Source: Pseudomonadota bacterium
GTDB lineage: Bacteria > Pseudomonadota > Gammaproteobacteria > Acidiferrobacterales > Acidiferrobacteraceae
Reading direction: 5' to 3'
Assembly (NCBI GenBank): GCA_021795255.1
Contig: JAJYPQ010000259.1
Location: forward strand, 1-6,164
Length of the DNA: 6,164 nucleotides
Shown: positions 1-6,115 of the stretch, in pieces
Position numbering within the stretch: the stretch's first letter is position 1
Layout of the letters: every line of letters begins with the position of its first letter
Position numbers and translations under genes: made by a program
The notes under the pieces: generated by a model
Seen by the model: the letters and a program-made list of their open reading frames with translations, nothing else
What the model was told of the DNA's origin: nothing
Database searches by the model: none

Positions 1-47
1 GGTAATCCGTTTCTCAAGCGACCTAAACTGCCCCCCCTTCGCCCTGC

Positions 48-64
48 GACCGGCTTTCCCGGTC
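48..64 (-). repeat. Perfect 6-bp hairpin, GAAAG loop on minus strand
   Basis: The arm GACCGG (48-53) pairs perfectly with CCGGTC (59-64) across a five-base loop. On the minus strand the loop reads GAAAG, which resembles the GNRA-type loops that cap helices in structured RNAs. There is no T-run after it on either strand, so it does not look like an intrinsic terminator. Confidence 0.5.
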
Positions 65-143
65 TCCGACACCTACGGGAGCTCCGCCAGCTGGTAGTGC
101 ATCTGGGTCTCACTCCCTTGGCATCAATACCAGCCTTCCCGGT

Positions 144-184
144 GGGCGAGTCTCTTGTGCGCCAGAAAAGCGCACGGCTCGCCC
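144..184. repeat. Two-tier hairpin, 7 bp plus 6 bp
   Basis: The outer arms GGGCGAG (144-150) and CTCGCCC (178-184) are perfectly complementary. Inside them GTGCGC (157-162) pairs with GCGCAC (170-175) around the loop CAGAAAA. An asymmetric internal loop of six and two bases separates the two helices. It is the strongest secondary structure near the left edge and has no terminator-like T-tract. On the minus strand it contains GAGCC followed by GTGCGC, which faintly recalls group II intron domain V, but the second strand lacks the matching ACGGTTC arm, so that reading is weak. Confidence 0.55.
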
Positions 185-285
185 GCAGAGCGGCCGTGGA
201 CAACCCTCGTTTGTGGGGACGGCATCTCGTAGCGGAGCGAAGCGATCATGAGTTGCGCTGAAACCGAAGGCACGAGGGAGACTAG

Positions 286-305
286 GGCAACTCTGATTTA
301 GTCCC
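286..305 (+). repeat. Left terminal inverted repeat (IRL)
   Basis: The segment begins GGCAACTCTGATTTAGTCC. Compared with the reverse complement of 1452-1471 it matches at 12 of the first 18 positions, including the outermost GGCA and a TGAT core. It is preceded by CTAG (282-285), which fits the YTAR target preference of IS5 elements. The imperfect match is normal for this family, and some of the mismatches may reflect decay. Confidence 0.65.
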
Positions 306-324
306 GACATACAAGCCGTTATCG

Positions 325-330
325 TACAAT
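325..330 (+). promoter_or_regulatory. Possible -10 box for the transposase gene
   Basis: TACAAT lies 26 bases before the transposase start codon and resembles a sigma-70 -10 hexamer. The only -35-like sequence is CCGACA at 304-309, with a short 15-base spacer and just inside the element, so the promoter would be weak. Low transposase expression is usual for insertion sequences. This is a motif match only. Confidence 0.3.
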
Positions 331-342
331 AGCCTCAGTCGA

Positions 343-348
343 AAGGGA
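343..348 (+). promoter_or_regulatory. Ribosome binding site of the transposase
   Basis: AAGGGA sits eight bases before the ATG at 357 and supports that start over the later in-frame ATG at 378. The N-terminus it gives (MRQITLAMGTF) also resembles the N-termini of IS5-group transposases. Confidence 0.5.
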
Positions 349-356
349 TAAACCCC

Positions 357-1315
357 ATGCGCCAGATCACCTTAGCCATGGGCACCTTCGAGACCCACAT
401 GAAGACCACCGGTCGCGAGAAGTTTCTTTCCGATAGGGAGAAGGTCATGCCCTGGCAGGATCTCCGCGCGGTCATTGCGCCCTATTATCCCCAGGGCGAG
501 CACGGCCGACCGCCAGTGGGCCTGGAGCGCATGCTGCGCATATATTTCCTCCAACAGCGGTTCAACCTCTCCGATCCAGGAGAGGAAGAAGCGCTGTATG
601 ATTCCCAGGCCATGTGCCGCTTTGTCGGCATCGATCTTAGGCCTAAGCCGGTGCCGAATGAGACCACCATCCTGAAGTTTCGTCATTTGCTCGAGAAACA
701 CCATCTCGGTAAGAAGCTCTTCCAGGAGGTCCACCGCCACCTGGAATCCCAGGGCATCAAGGTCACAAAGGGCACGATCAGGGACGCCACGATCATTATG
801 CCCCTTCGGCTACAAAGAACCGGGACAAGCAGCGCGATCCAGACAGGCATCAGACAAGCAAAGGCCATCAGTGGTACTTCGGCATGAAGGCTCCTATAGG
901 CGTCGACAGCAAAATCAAGGTGATTCACGCCGTAGTGGCCACCGCTGCCAACGTCCATGACGCCACCATCATCCCCAATCTCCTTCATGGCGAAGAGACC
1001 CAGGTCTGGGGCGACTCGGCGTATCAGGGCCAGACCGATGTTCTTCGGCAACACGCCCCCAAGACCCATGATCTCACGAACCGCCGCTATCGGTACAAGG
1101 GCGTCGTGAATGAGGCGGAGCACGCCCGTAACCGTATCAAGTCTTAAATTCGCAGCCGCTTCGAGCACGCCTTCGGCGTCATCAAAGGCGTGTTCCCTTT
1201 CACCAAGGTCCGCTACCGGGGCCTTGAGAAGAACGCCCATCGGCTCTTCGTCACCTGCGCGTTGGCCAACCTGTACCTCGTGCGCCGACGGCTCTTGCGA
1301 CCTATAAGGGCGTAG
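357..1315 (+). pseudogene. IS5-family transposase, frameshifted and interrupted
   Basis: This is a DDE transposase of the IS5 group, which cuts and joins the ends of its element. Three pieces are recognisable. The first frame (357 to about 800) has the typical N-terminal region, with RMLRIYFLQQRFNLSDP and ETTILKFRHLLE, and reaches the first catalytic Asp in RDATII. One base is missing near 798-800, and the protein continues in another frame with [31 protein letters not shown] and the second Asp in [12 protein letters not shown] at 1145-1147, probably a mutated AAA lysine codon, stops this frame. The remaining 55 codons still read RSRFEHAFGVIKGVF, with the catalytic Glu, through LANLYLVRRRLL to a TAG at 1313. 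Repairing both lesions would give about 319 residues, close to the family norm of about 320-330. The breakpoint lacks a canonical slippery heptamer, and the stop removes the Glu, so simple decay is more likely than programmed frameshifting. Confidence 0.9.
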
Positions 1316-1378
1316 TCCCTGCGGAAATGGGGTCCTAGGCCACAAAAGACCCCCCAAACGGCGAAACGAAGCCCATCG

Positions 1379-1398
1379 GGCACGGAACGGTGCCTTTT
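1379..1398 (+). terminator. Terminator-like hairpin after the transposase
   Basis: GGCAC (1379-1383) pairs with GTGCC (1390-1394) across a six-base loop and is followed by TTTT. It lies about 65 bases after the transposase stop, inside the element. The stem is short, so it is at best a weak intrinsic terminator. The segment CGGAACGG (1383-1390) also has a perfect reverse complement at 1421-1428, so an alternative longer hairpin could form. Confidence 0.35.
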
Positions 1399-1428
1399 GC
1401 CTTCCCGCCTCGACTGAACGCCGTTCCG
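1383..1428. repeat. Inverted repeat in the IS 3' noncoding end
   Basis: CGGAACGG (1383-1390) and CCGTTCCG (1421-1428) are perfect reverse complements separated by 30 bases. They lie between the transposase stop and the right terminal repeat. They could form a subterminal hairpin of the element or compete with the shorter hairpin at 1379-1394. No function is assigned. Confidence 0.45.
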
Positions 1429-1451
1429 GCACCTTGCACTTGTCGAAATGG

Positions 1452-1471
1452 GAGGTTAGATCAAACGTGCC
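1452..1471 (-). repeat. Right terminal inverted repeat (IRR)
   Basis: Read inward on the minus strand this begins GGCACGTTTGATCTAACC and aligns without gaps to the left repeat, sharing GGCA and TGAT. The next four bases outward are TTAA (1472-1475), again a YTAR sequence but different from the CTAG beyond the left end. Confidence 0.6.
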
Positions 1472-1702
1472 TTAAGAGGAGTAGCCCCTTGAAGGCTATC
1501 CCGATGCCTTCGGACTCAAAATCATCTCTTCATGGTCCGTGCGCAATGATGTCTTATTCCCCTCCCCCAGCAGCGGATCCGCGGTCTCCTATCGGTGTTC
1601 AGCGATCCGCCAAGCCATGGTTCGGTACGCCGCTACCACTTTATCTTCCAACGCGAAGCAGTGCGGGCGCCCGGTGTCTACGAAATCAACCACGCACGCA
1701 TC

Positions 1703-1718
1703 TGGCCCGGTCGGGCCA
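1703..1718. repeat. Perfect 6-bp hairpin with 4-base loop
   Basis: TGGCCC (1703-1708) and GGGCCA (1713-1718) pair perfectly around GGTC. It is very GC-rich but has no T-tract on either strand. It lies about 100 bases beyond the stop codon of the large minus-strand gene and could add to transcript-end structure there. Confidence 0.4.
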
Positions 1719-1747
1719 AGTAAAGCAGGGAATCTGAGCGGGCATGT

Positions 1748-1777
1748 GGCGAGCGATCGAAAATCGAATGACTCGCC
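1748..1777 (-). terminator. Imperfect hairpin downstream of the hybrid kinase gene
   Basis: On the minus strand GGCGAG and CTCGCC form the base of a stem that continues, past an internal mismatch, with a TCGA/TCGA pairing around a T-rich loop. It begins about 40 bases after the kinase stop codon, where a transcript end would be expected. No T-run follows, so it is not a canonical intrinsic terminator. It could instead stabilise the 3' end of the message. Confidence 0.3.
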
Positions 1778-1816
1778 CCGGGTCGCGGAACGCCGTTTTC
1801 CGCCGCCAATCCGCGC

Positions 1817-4800
1817 CTACTGTCCCTGGCCGGCGGTAAGGAGTAAGGCGGCCTGCCTTAGGTCTTCAAGACGGAATGGCTTTACGATGCGTCCGTTGAA
1901 GCCGTAGGCTTCGAAGTCAGCGACGATAGGGTCATTAGCGTAGCCACTCGCCACGATCGCGCGCACGTTTGGATCGGTCGCGCGTAACTCTTGCAAGGCC
2001 TCCCTGCCGCCCATACCCCCGCGAACCGTAAGATCCAGGATCACACCGTCATAGGGACGCCCGGCCGTGACGGCCCCGCGGTAGGCCGCGACTGCGGCCT
2101 GGCCGTTCTCGACGCAGTCGACTTCGTAGCCCAGGCGCGCAAGGAGTCTCTGTGTAAGGGCTCGAATGGAGGCCTCATCGTCCATAAGAAGTAACCGGCC
2201 GCTCCCGGCGGTAGCGGTTGGAACCGAGCTACTTGCTTTGACAGAACGCGTCCGCAAGGCTGGCAGGTAGATGAGGAATGTAGCGCCCTCACCTGGTGGC
2301 GATTGCACGGTCAGGTGACCGCCATGCTTTTGGATCACGCGGTAGGAGGTGGTAAGACCAAGCCCGCTGCCCTTGGCCTTGGTGGTATAGAATGGATCGA
2401 AGATTTTTGGGAGGTGCTCTTCGGAAATGCCAAGCCCTTCGTCAGTCAAGGCGATACGCACGTAGTCCGTGTCGCGCCGCGATACCGTAGGATCGAGATT
2501 GGGCATGGTGAGATTCTCGCAGACGATGGTGAGTGTCCCACCGCCCGGCATCGCCTGTTGAGCATTGATGACGAGGTTCGAGATTACCTGGCGCATCTGC
2601 CCTTCATCGGCCTCGACGCACCAGAGACCTTGGCAAATCACAAAAAACGGGTCCACGTTGGAGCCGCGTAAGGGGAACTGCACCCATTCTTCCATTACTT
2701 GGGCGAGATCGAGCAGACCCTTCACCGGGCTTCCCCCGCGCGCGAAGGTCAGAAGTTGCTGAGTAAGCTGCTGGGAGGCGAAACATGCGTGCTCGGCCTC
2801 GCTGAGAAGCTTCAAGGCTTCATTTTGCTCGGGGATAGCGAGTTTCGCGAGATAAAGGTTGCCGAGGATAGCAGTCAGCAGATTGTTGAAGTCATGGGCG
2901 ATGCCGCCCGCCAGAACGCCCAGGGACTCGAGCTTGCTGGCTTTCGCAATGTCGGCATCCATGCGCTGGCGCTCGGTGATGTCGACGGCCGATCGGATCA
3001 TTCCCAGAAAGCTATTTTCGGCGGAAAAGTGCGGGTGTCCCACGAGAAGAACCTGCCGATATTGGCCATCGTGACGCTTCAACCGGCACTCGCTTTGAAA
3101 CTCTCGATGAGTACTGTAGGCACGAAGATAAAGTCCCTCGCATTCCGCACGGTCCTCTGGGTGAACACCCTCGAGCCAGCCGTGCCCGGCCTCGTCGGCC
3201 GCCGGACGGCCAGTAAATGCAAGCCAGCGGCGATTGAAATAGGAGGCAATGAGCTCGGGGCCAGACATCCACACCATAATCGGTAGGGCCTCGGCGATGA
3301 GGCGGAATTGCCGTTCGGTATCGCGAAGCACCCGGTCTGTAATATCTTCAATGGATAGCACGACCATGGCAGTGTCTGGGTCGGTAGTCTGCAGTCGGCG
3401 GCCATTGATCGATAAAGTCCGATTTCCACGTCCCGGCAGGTCGTAGTTTAGCCGGAAGTCGTCGAAGACGGCGGACTCCCTGAGTACGCTATTCAAATGC
3501 CCCCGGAGCAAAGCCCCGTTCCAGGCGCCAGCGCTTATATCAAAAAGCGCTTGGTTCGCGACTGAGGCCTCAAGGAGGTGAAAGGTCTCGTAGAACGCCG
3601 CGTTCGCCGTCTCGACGCGCAGATCATGGCGTAGGATGACAAGCGGCACGCGCGCCGTGCGCAAGATCGCCTCGGCATACCCTCTGGCTTCCTCGATCTC
3701 CCGATGCGCGCGCTTCACGCTGTCGATGTTGGTCAAGGTGAGGACTGCGCCCTCTATACCACTATCTTTCCGATACGGCCTCGCTTGTGCGAGGTGCCAC
3801 CGGCCGTCCTGGTCCTGGATCTCTCGCTCGACCATGCGCGCGCCGTCTATCGCAGCCGCCGCGAACGGTGCGATGTCGAAGGTCGGCAGCGATTTCCGGA
3901 TTCCGGAGATCGCCGACAGCGGTCGCCCCGTGTCAGTCGCCGATACCTGAAGGACGCGTTGGGCGGCGACGGTATAACGACGTAGGCTTAAGTCATGTTT
4001 TACAACAAGTAGCGGGATTTCTATGCTGATTTCTATATTACTGAGGTCGTTGGTTGCAATCTTCAACGCTTGATTGCGCGCCACGAGCTCATCGTTCAGG
4101 GTACTTAGCTCTTCGTTCGTGGACTCGAGCTCTTCGTTCGTCGATTCGAGCTCTTCACTAGTCGTCTGGAGTTCCTCCTCGCGGCACTGCGCCTGCTCAG
4201 ACAAGAGCTCCAGCTCGCGCGTCAAGCCGACGATGCGCTCGTGGGCGTCCTCTAGTGATCGGCGCGCCTCGATAAGCGCTGATTCGGGTTCGGTGCGATT
4301 GGGGCCACTTCCGCCTGCTCCCTCGGGGAGTACCCGCAATCCCGCTTGCGGCGACAACCGGCTCATATTTTCCGGTATGTTCGCGGACTGTGAGCCGGGT
4401 GGGAGAAAGGAGACGAGGTGGTAAGCAAGTCCCTCGTGCTGCAAAGGCTCTGCCTGCAGGACGATGCGAATGTCAGTCCCGTCCACCGCGATTAGCCCTT
4501 CGGTAGTTTGGGTGCGTCCGCTCTCGCGGGCCTCGTCCAGGGCACGGCGTAAAGGCCCCACAAGTGATTCCTTGATTCGATCCAGAACATGATGGGATAA
4601 AGCGTCTCGCGGCCCCGACCAGTCGATGAAGGTCCGCACCAAAGCCCCGAAAACCCCGATGACTTCGAGGTCTGGGGCGATCAGAATGGCCGCCGGCCCC
4701 CATTGGGCCGCAATCGCGCGCTGGGCGAGTTGGATCGCAGCGACATGCGCGGGTGGGATCTTGAGCGAGGCACTTACCGGTGCCCCCTTCACGGGGCCGG

Positions 4801-6115
4801 CTGATGGCAACCTACGAGTAGTTTTAGGGGCTATTGATGTGCTCGCAAAGAGGCGGTGGAGCTTGTCGATCGGGGTGAAAAGCTGGGAGGAGCGTCCAAC
4901 CGACTCCGAGGCGCCAAGCCACAATCGCCCCCCGGGATTCAAGGCTGCATGAAAGGTTCTGACCAAGTGTTCCTGATAGTACGGCTGGAGATAGATCAAC
5001 ACATTCCGGCAGCTCACGAAATCGAGGTGCGAGAAAAATGGGTCTTCGAGCAAGTTATGCCGCGCGAAGACGATTTTGTCGCGTAAGTCCCGACTAATGC
5101 GCCAACCGCGGCCGTCGGGATGGAAAAACCGTTCACGCCGTTCGAGCGAGACTCCGCGCATGAGGTTCTCCTCAAAGTAACCGGCGCGCGCGGCGCCCAG
5201 CAAGGATTCATTCGCGTCGGTCGCAAAGACCTCGAAATCGCGTGAAGCGCCTTGGTCGCGCTGCTCCGCAAGCATCATGGCAAGTGAATAGGCCTCTTGC
5301 CCGGTCGCGCAGCCCGCGACCCAAACGCGCAGCGGGCGCGTATCGTCCTTATCAAGGAGCGGGGCAAGACCTTGGCTCTGGGCGACCGCAAAGGATTTCG
5401 GGTTACGGAAAAATTGCGTGACATGAATAAGTATGTCATGGACAAGCGATCGACGCTCCTCTGGATCGCGTTCCAAGATGTCGGCATAAACCGCAAGCCG
5501 ATGGGCTTTGCGCAAGGCCATGCGGCGAGCGATGCGCCGTCCAGTAGTTGTGGACTTGTAGGCATCGAGGTCTATGCCAGCATCCGAGCGTAGGCAGGCG
5601 TAAATGCGAGCCAGCGTATCGTCCTTCGGCGATTGGGCCTCGCGCAAGTCCTCGTCTGGTCTTGTGTCCAGATGCGAAGACGCCGGTCGCTCACCCACGG
5701 GATCGGGTGCCGGGCCTTGGCGGCGCGCGATGCGCGCGAGGGTTGCAGCGATCGCTTCCGGGTCCATCACAAAATCGGCATAGCCCGCCGTTATCGCGTT
5801 TTTCGGCATCGAATCTACGGCCGCCGAATCGTCTTGGACAAAGGTCATACCGTGGGCGTCCTTGATAGCCCCGAGGCCCGCAGTACCATCGCTGGCCGCG
5901 CCCGACAGAACAACGCCAAGGGCCCGTGGCCCTTGGGTCTCTGCAAGAGACACAAAAAAGTGATCGATGCCATGCTGGACCCCGGAGGGACGATCGCTGA
6001 AAACGAAGGCACCCTCAGCGAGGCCTGCGAGCTTGCCGGCCGGTATTACATAGTGCTTGGCAGAAAACCCCCTTATTTTTAGAAAACAGACCCCCTTAAT
6101 TCCTGAACACACCAC
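1817..6115 (-). CDS. Hybrid sensor kinase: CheB remnant-CheR-PAS-HisKA-receiver
   Basis: This 1432-residue, probably soluble protein combines chemotaxis-type enzymes with a two-component kinase; I see no membrane segment or signal peptide. In order it has: CheB methylesterase, C-terminal part only (about 21-131), with Asp76 in SGAASDGTAGL; CheR (about 168-425), with HVTQFFRNP, the SAM-binding VAGCATGQEAYSLAM and SCRNVLIYL; a PAS-like segment (about 455-575); a coiled coil (about 611-695) with the ELESTNE repeat typical of CheB/CheR-PAS fusions; PAS-type domains at about 690-795, 810-930 and 936-1050, the last ending in VDITERQ; HisKA with His1074 in GGIAHDFNNLL; HATPase with Asn1184, DEGLGI and GSGLGL; and a receiver with Asp1312/1313, phospho-acceptor Asp1361, Ser1390 and Lys1412. 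The kinase should autophosphorylate on His1074 and could pass phosphate to Asp1361 or an outside partner; its signal is unknown. The GTG start is uncertain: a TGA abuts it, there is no ribosome binding site, and the CheB N-terminal half with its Ser and His motifs is missing, so the gene is probably 5'-truncated. Confidence 0.9.
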   Translation of the reverse strand: MVCSGIKGVCFLKIRGFSAKHYVIPAGKLAGLAEGAFVFSDRPSGVQHGIDHFFVSLAETQGPRALGVVLSGAASDGTAGLGAIKDAHGMTFVQDDSAAVDSMPKNAITAGYADFVMDPEAIAATLARIARRQGPAPDPVGERPASSHLDTRPDEDLREAQSPKDDTLARIYACLRSDAGIDLDAYKSTTTGRRIARRMALRKAHRLAVYADILERDPEERRSLVHDILIHVTQFFRNPKSFAVAQSQGLAPLLDKDDTRPLRVWVAGCATGQEAYSLAMMLAEQRDQGASRDFEVFATDANESLLGAARAGYFEENLMRGVSLERRERFFHPDGRGWRISRDLRDKIVFARHNLLEDPFFSHLDFVSCRNVLIYLQPYYQEHLVRTFHAALNPGGRLWLGASESVGRSSQLFTPIDKLHRLFASTSIAPKTTRRLPSAGPVKGAPVSASLKIPPAHVAAIQLAQRAIAAQWGPAAILIAPDLEVIGVFGALVRTFIDWSGPRDALSHHVLDRIKESLVGPLRRALDEARESGRTQTTEGLIAVDGTDIRIVLQAEPLQHEGLAYHLVSFLPPGSQSANIPENMSRLSPQAGLRVLPEGAGGSGPNRTEPESALIEARRSLEDAHERIVGLTRELELLSEQAQCREEELQTTSEELESTNEELESTNEELSTLNDELVARNQALKIATNDLSNIEISIEIPLLVVKHDLSLRRYTVAAQRVLQVSATDTGRPLSAISGIRKSLPTFDIAPFAAAAIDGARMVEREIQDQDGRWHLAQARPYRKDSGIEGAVLTLTNIDSVKRAHREIEEARGYAEAILRTARVPLVILRHDLRVETANAAFYETFHLLEASVANQALFDISAGAWNGALLRGHLNSVLRESAVFDDFRLNYDLPGRGNRTLSINGRRLQTTDPDTAMVVLSIEDITDRVLRDTERQFRLIAEALPIMVWMSGPELIASYFNRRWLAFTGRPAADEAGHGWLEGVHPEDRAECEGLYLRAYSTHREFQSECRLKRHDGQYRQVLLVGHPHFSAENSFLGMIRSAVDITERQRMDADIAKASKLESLGVLAGGIAHDFNNLLTAILGNLYLAKLAIPEQNEALKLLSEAEHACFASQQLTQQLLTFARGGSPVKGLLDLAQVMEEWVQFPLRGSNVDPFFVICQGLWCVEADEGQMRQVISNLVINAQQAMPGGGTLTIVCENLTMPNLDPTVSRRDTDYVRIALTDEGLGISEEHLPKIFDPFYTTKAKGSGLGLTTSYRVIQKHGGHLTVQSPPGEGATFLIYLPALRTRSVKASSSVPTATAGSGRLLLMDDEASIRALTQRLLARLGYEVDCVENGQAAVAAYRGAVTAGRPYDGVILDLTVRGGMGGREALQELRATDPNVRAIVASGYANDPIVADFEAYGFNGRIVKPFRLEDLRQAALLLTAGQGQ
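4112..4153 (-). repeat. Tandem 21-bp repeat encoding ELESTNE
   Basis: Two consecutive near-identical 21-base units encode ELESTNE at residues 655-661 and 662-668, followed by a related ELSTLNDE. This is the heptad-repeat core of the coiled coil that links the CheR part to the PAS/kinase part. Similar repeats are a hallmark of CheB/CheR-PAS fusion proteins. Confidence 0.7.
6062..6099. repeat. Imperfect direct repeat at the CheB truncation point
   Basis: AGAAAACCCCCTTA (6062-6075) recurs as AGAAAACAGACCCCCTTAA (6081-6099), differing by a four-base insertion. On the minus strand the units read TTAAGGGGGTCTGTTTTCT and TAAGGGGGTTTTCT. They sit just upstream of where CheB homology starts (about 6055). 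Motifs of this kind remind me of the boundaries of small mobile elements, but I cannot name one. Confidence 0.45.

Larger units (their letters stand above)
1..285. other. Structured region without a convincing gene
   Basis: No recognisable protein is encoded here. A frame open from position 1 to the TGA at 259-261 and a minus-strand frame at 110-310 both look like chance open frames in GC-rich DNA. The segment is instead dense in perfect complementary arms: 48-53 with 59-64, 90-96 with 128-134, 144-150 with 178-184 (nesting 157-162 with 170-175), and 204-210 with 272-278. Read on the minus strand, the first has a GAAAG loop, and a GGGAGTGAGACCC segment lies between the 90-134 arms. Such nested stems suit a structured RNA, perhaps a fragment of a group II intron, or the noncoding end of a mobile element. 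That identity is a guess. The segment ends exactly at the left end of the IS5-family element. Confidence 0.4.
286..1471 (+). mobile_element. IS5-family insertion sequence, degraded
   Basis: This is an element of about 1186 bp bounded by imperfect inverted repeats (286-305 and 1452-1471) around one transposase gene. The length, the position of the gene, the noncoding stretch of about 140 bp after it and the YTAR-type four-base flanks (CTAG on the left, TTAA on the right) all agree with the IS5 group of the IS5 family. The flanks are not identical, so there is no exact target duplication. The transposase carries a frameshift and a premature stop, so this copy cannot make an intact enzyme and could move only if an intact related copy supplied transposase. 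The ends were set by aligning the two repeats by eye and could be off by a base or two. Confidence 0.8.
1472..1816. other. Intergenic stretch, possible gene remnant
   Basis: These 345 bases lie between the insertion sequence and the stop codon of the large signalling gene, and no gene in them can be called with confidence. The plus-strand frame open from 1550 to the TAA at 1721-1723 ends in a protein-like stretch (RRYHFIFQREAVRAPG, then VYEINHARIWPGRAK) but has no convincing start. A different plus-strand frame, read from 1485, begins EGYPDAFGLKIISSW. Together they might be the frameshifted tail of a lost gene, though I recognise no family. Two hairpins, at 1703-1718 and 1748-1777, occupy the right half. 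Confidence 0.35.

Noticed and set aside
144..184. Group II intron domain V
   Set aside because: The minus strand has GAGCC followed by GTGCGC, but the partner strand lacks the ACGGTTC arm that defines domain V.
250..293. Perfect 7-bp inverted repeat GAGTTGC / GCAACTC near the left IS end
   Set aside because: It spans the IS boundary at 286: one arm lies in the flank and the other inside the terminal repeat. It also overlaps the 204-278 pairing, so it is more likely coincidence than a native stem.
780..830. Programmed -1 frameshifting in the transposase
   Set aside because: The junction lacks a canonical slippery heptamer, related IS5-group transposases are normally a single frame, and the later TAA would still remove the catalytic Glu.
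683..1432. Long minus-strand open frame of 249 codons
   Set aside because: It lies antisense to the transposase, whose motifs are clearly coding on the plus strand, and its translation shows no family features.
1390..1907. Two overlapping plus-strand open frames (1390-1737 and 1539-1907)
   Set aside because: The first begins inside the noncoding end of the IS, and the second runs into the C-terminal coding region of the large gene on the opposite strand. Neither resembles a known protein.
2303..6082. Several plus-strand open frames of 60-195 codons across the kinase gene
   Set aside because: They are antisense to a continuous minus-strand gene with recognisable domains throughout, and their compositions (Arg-, Ser- or Pro-rich) are typical of shadow frames.
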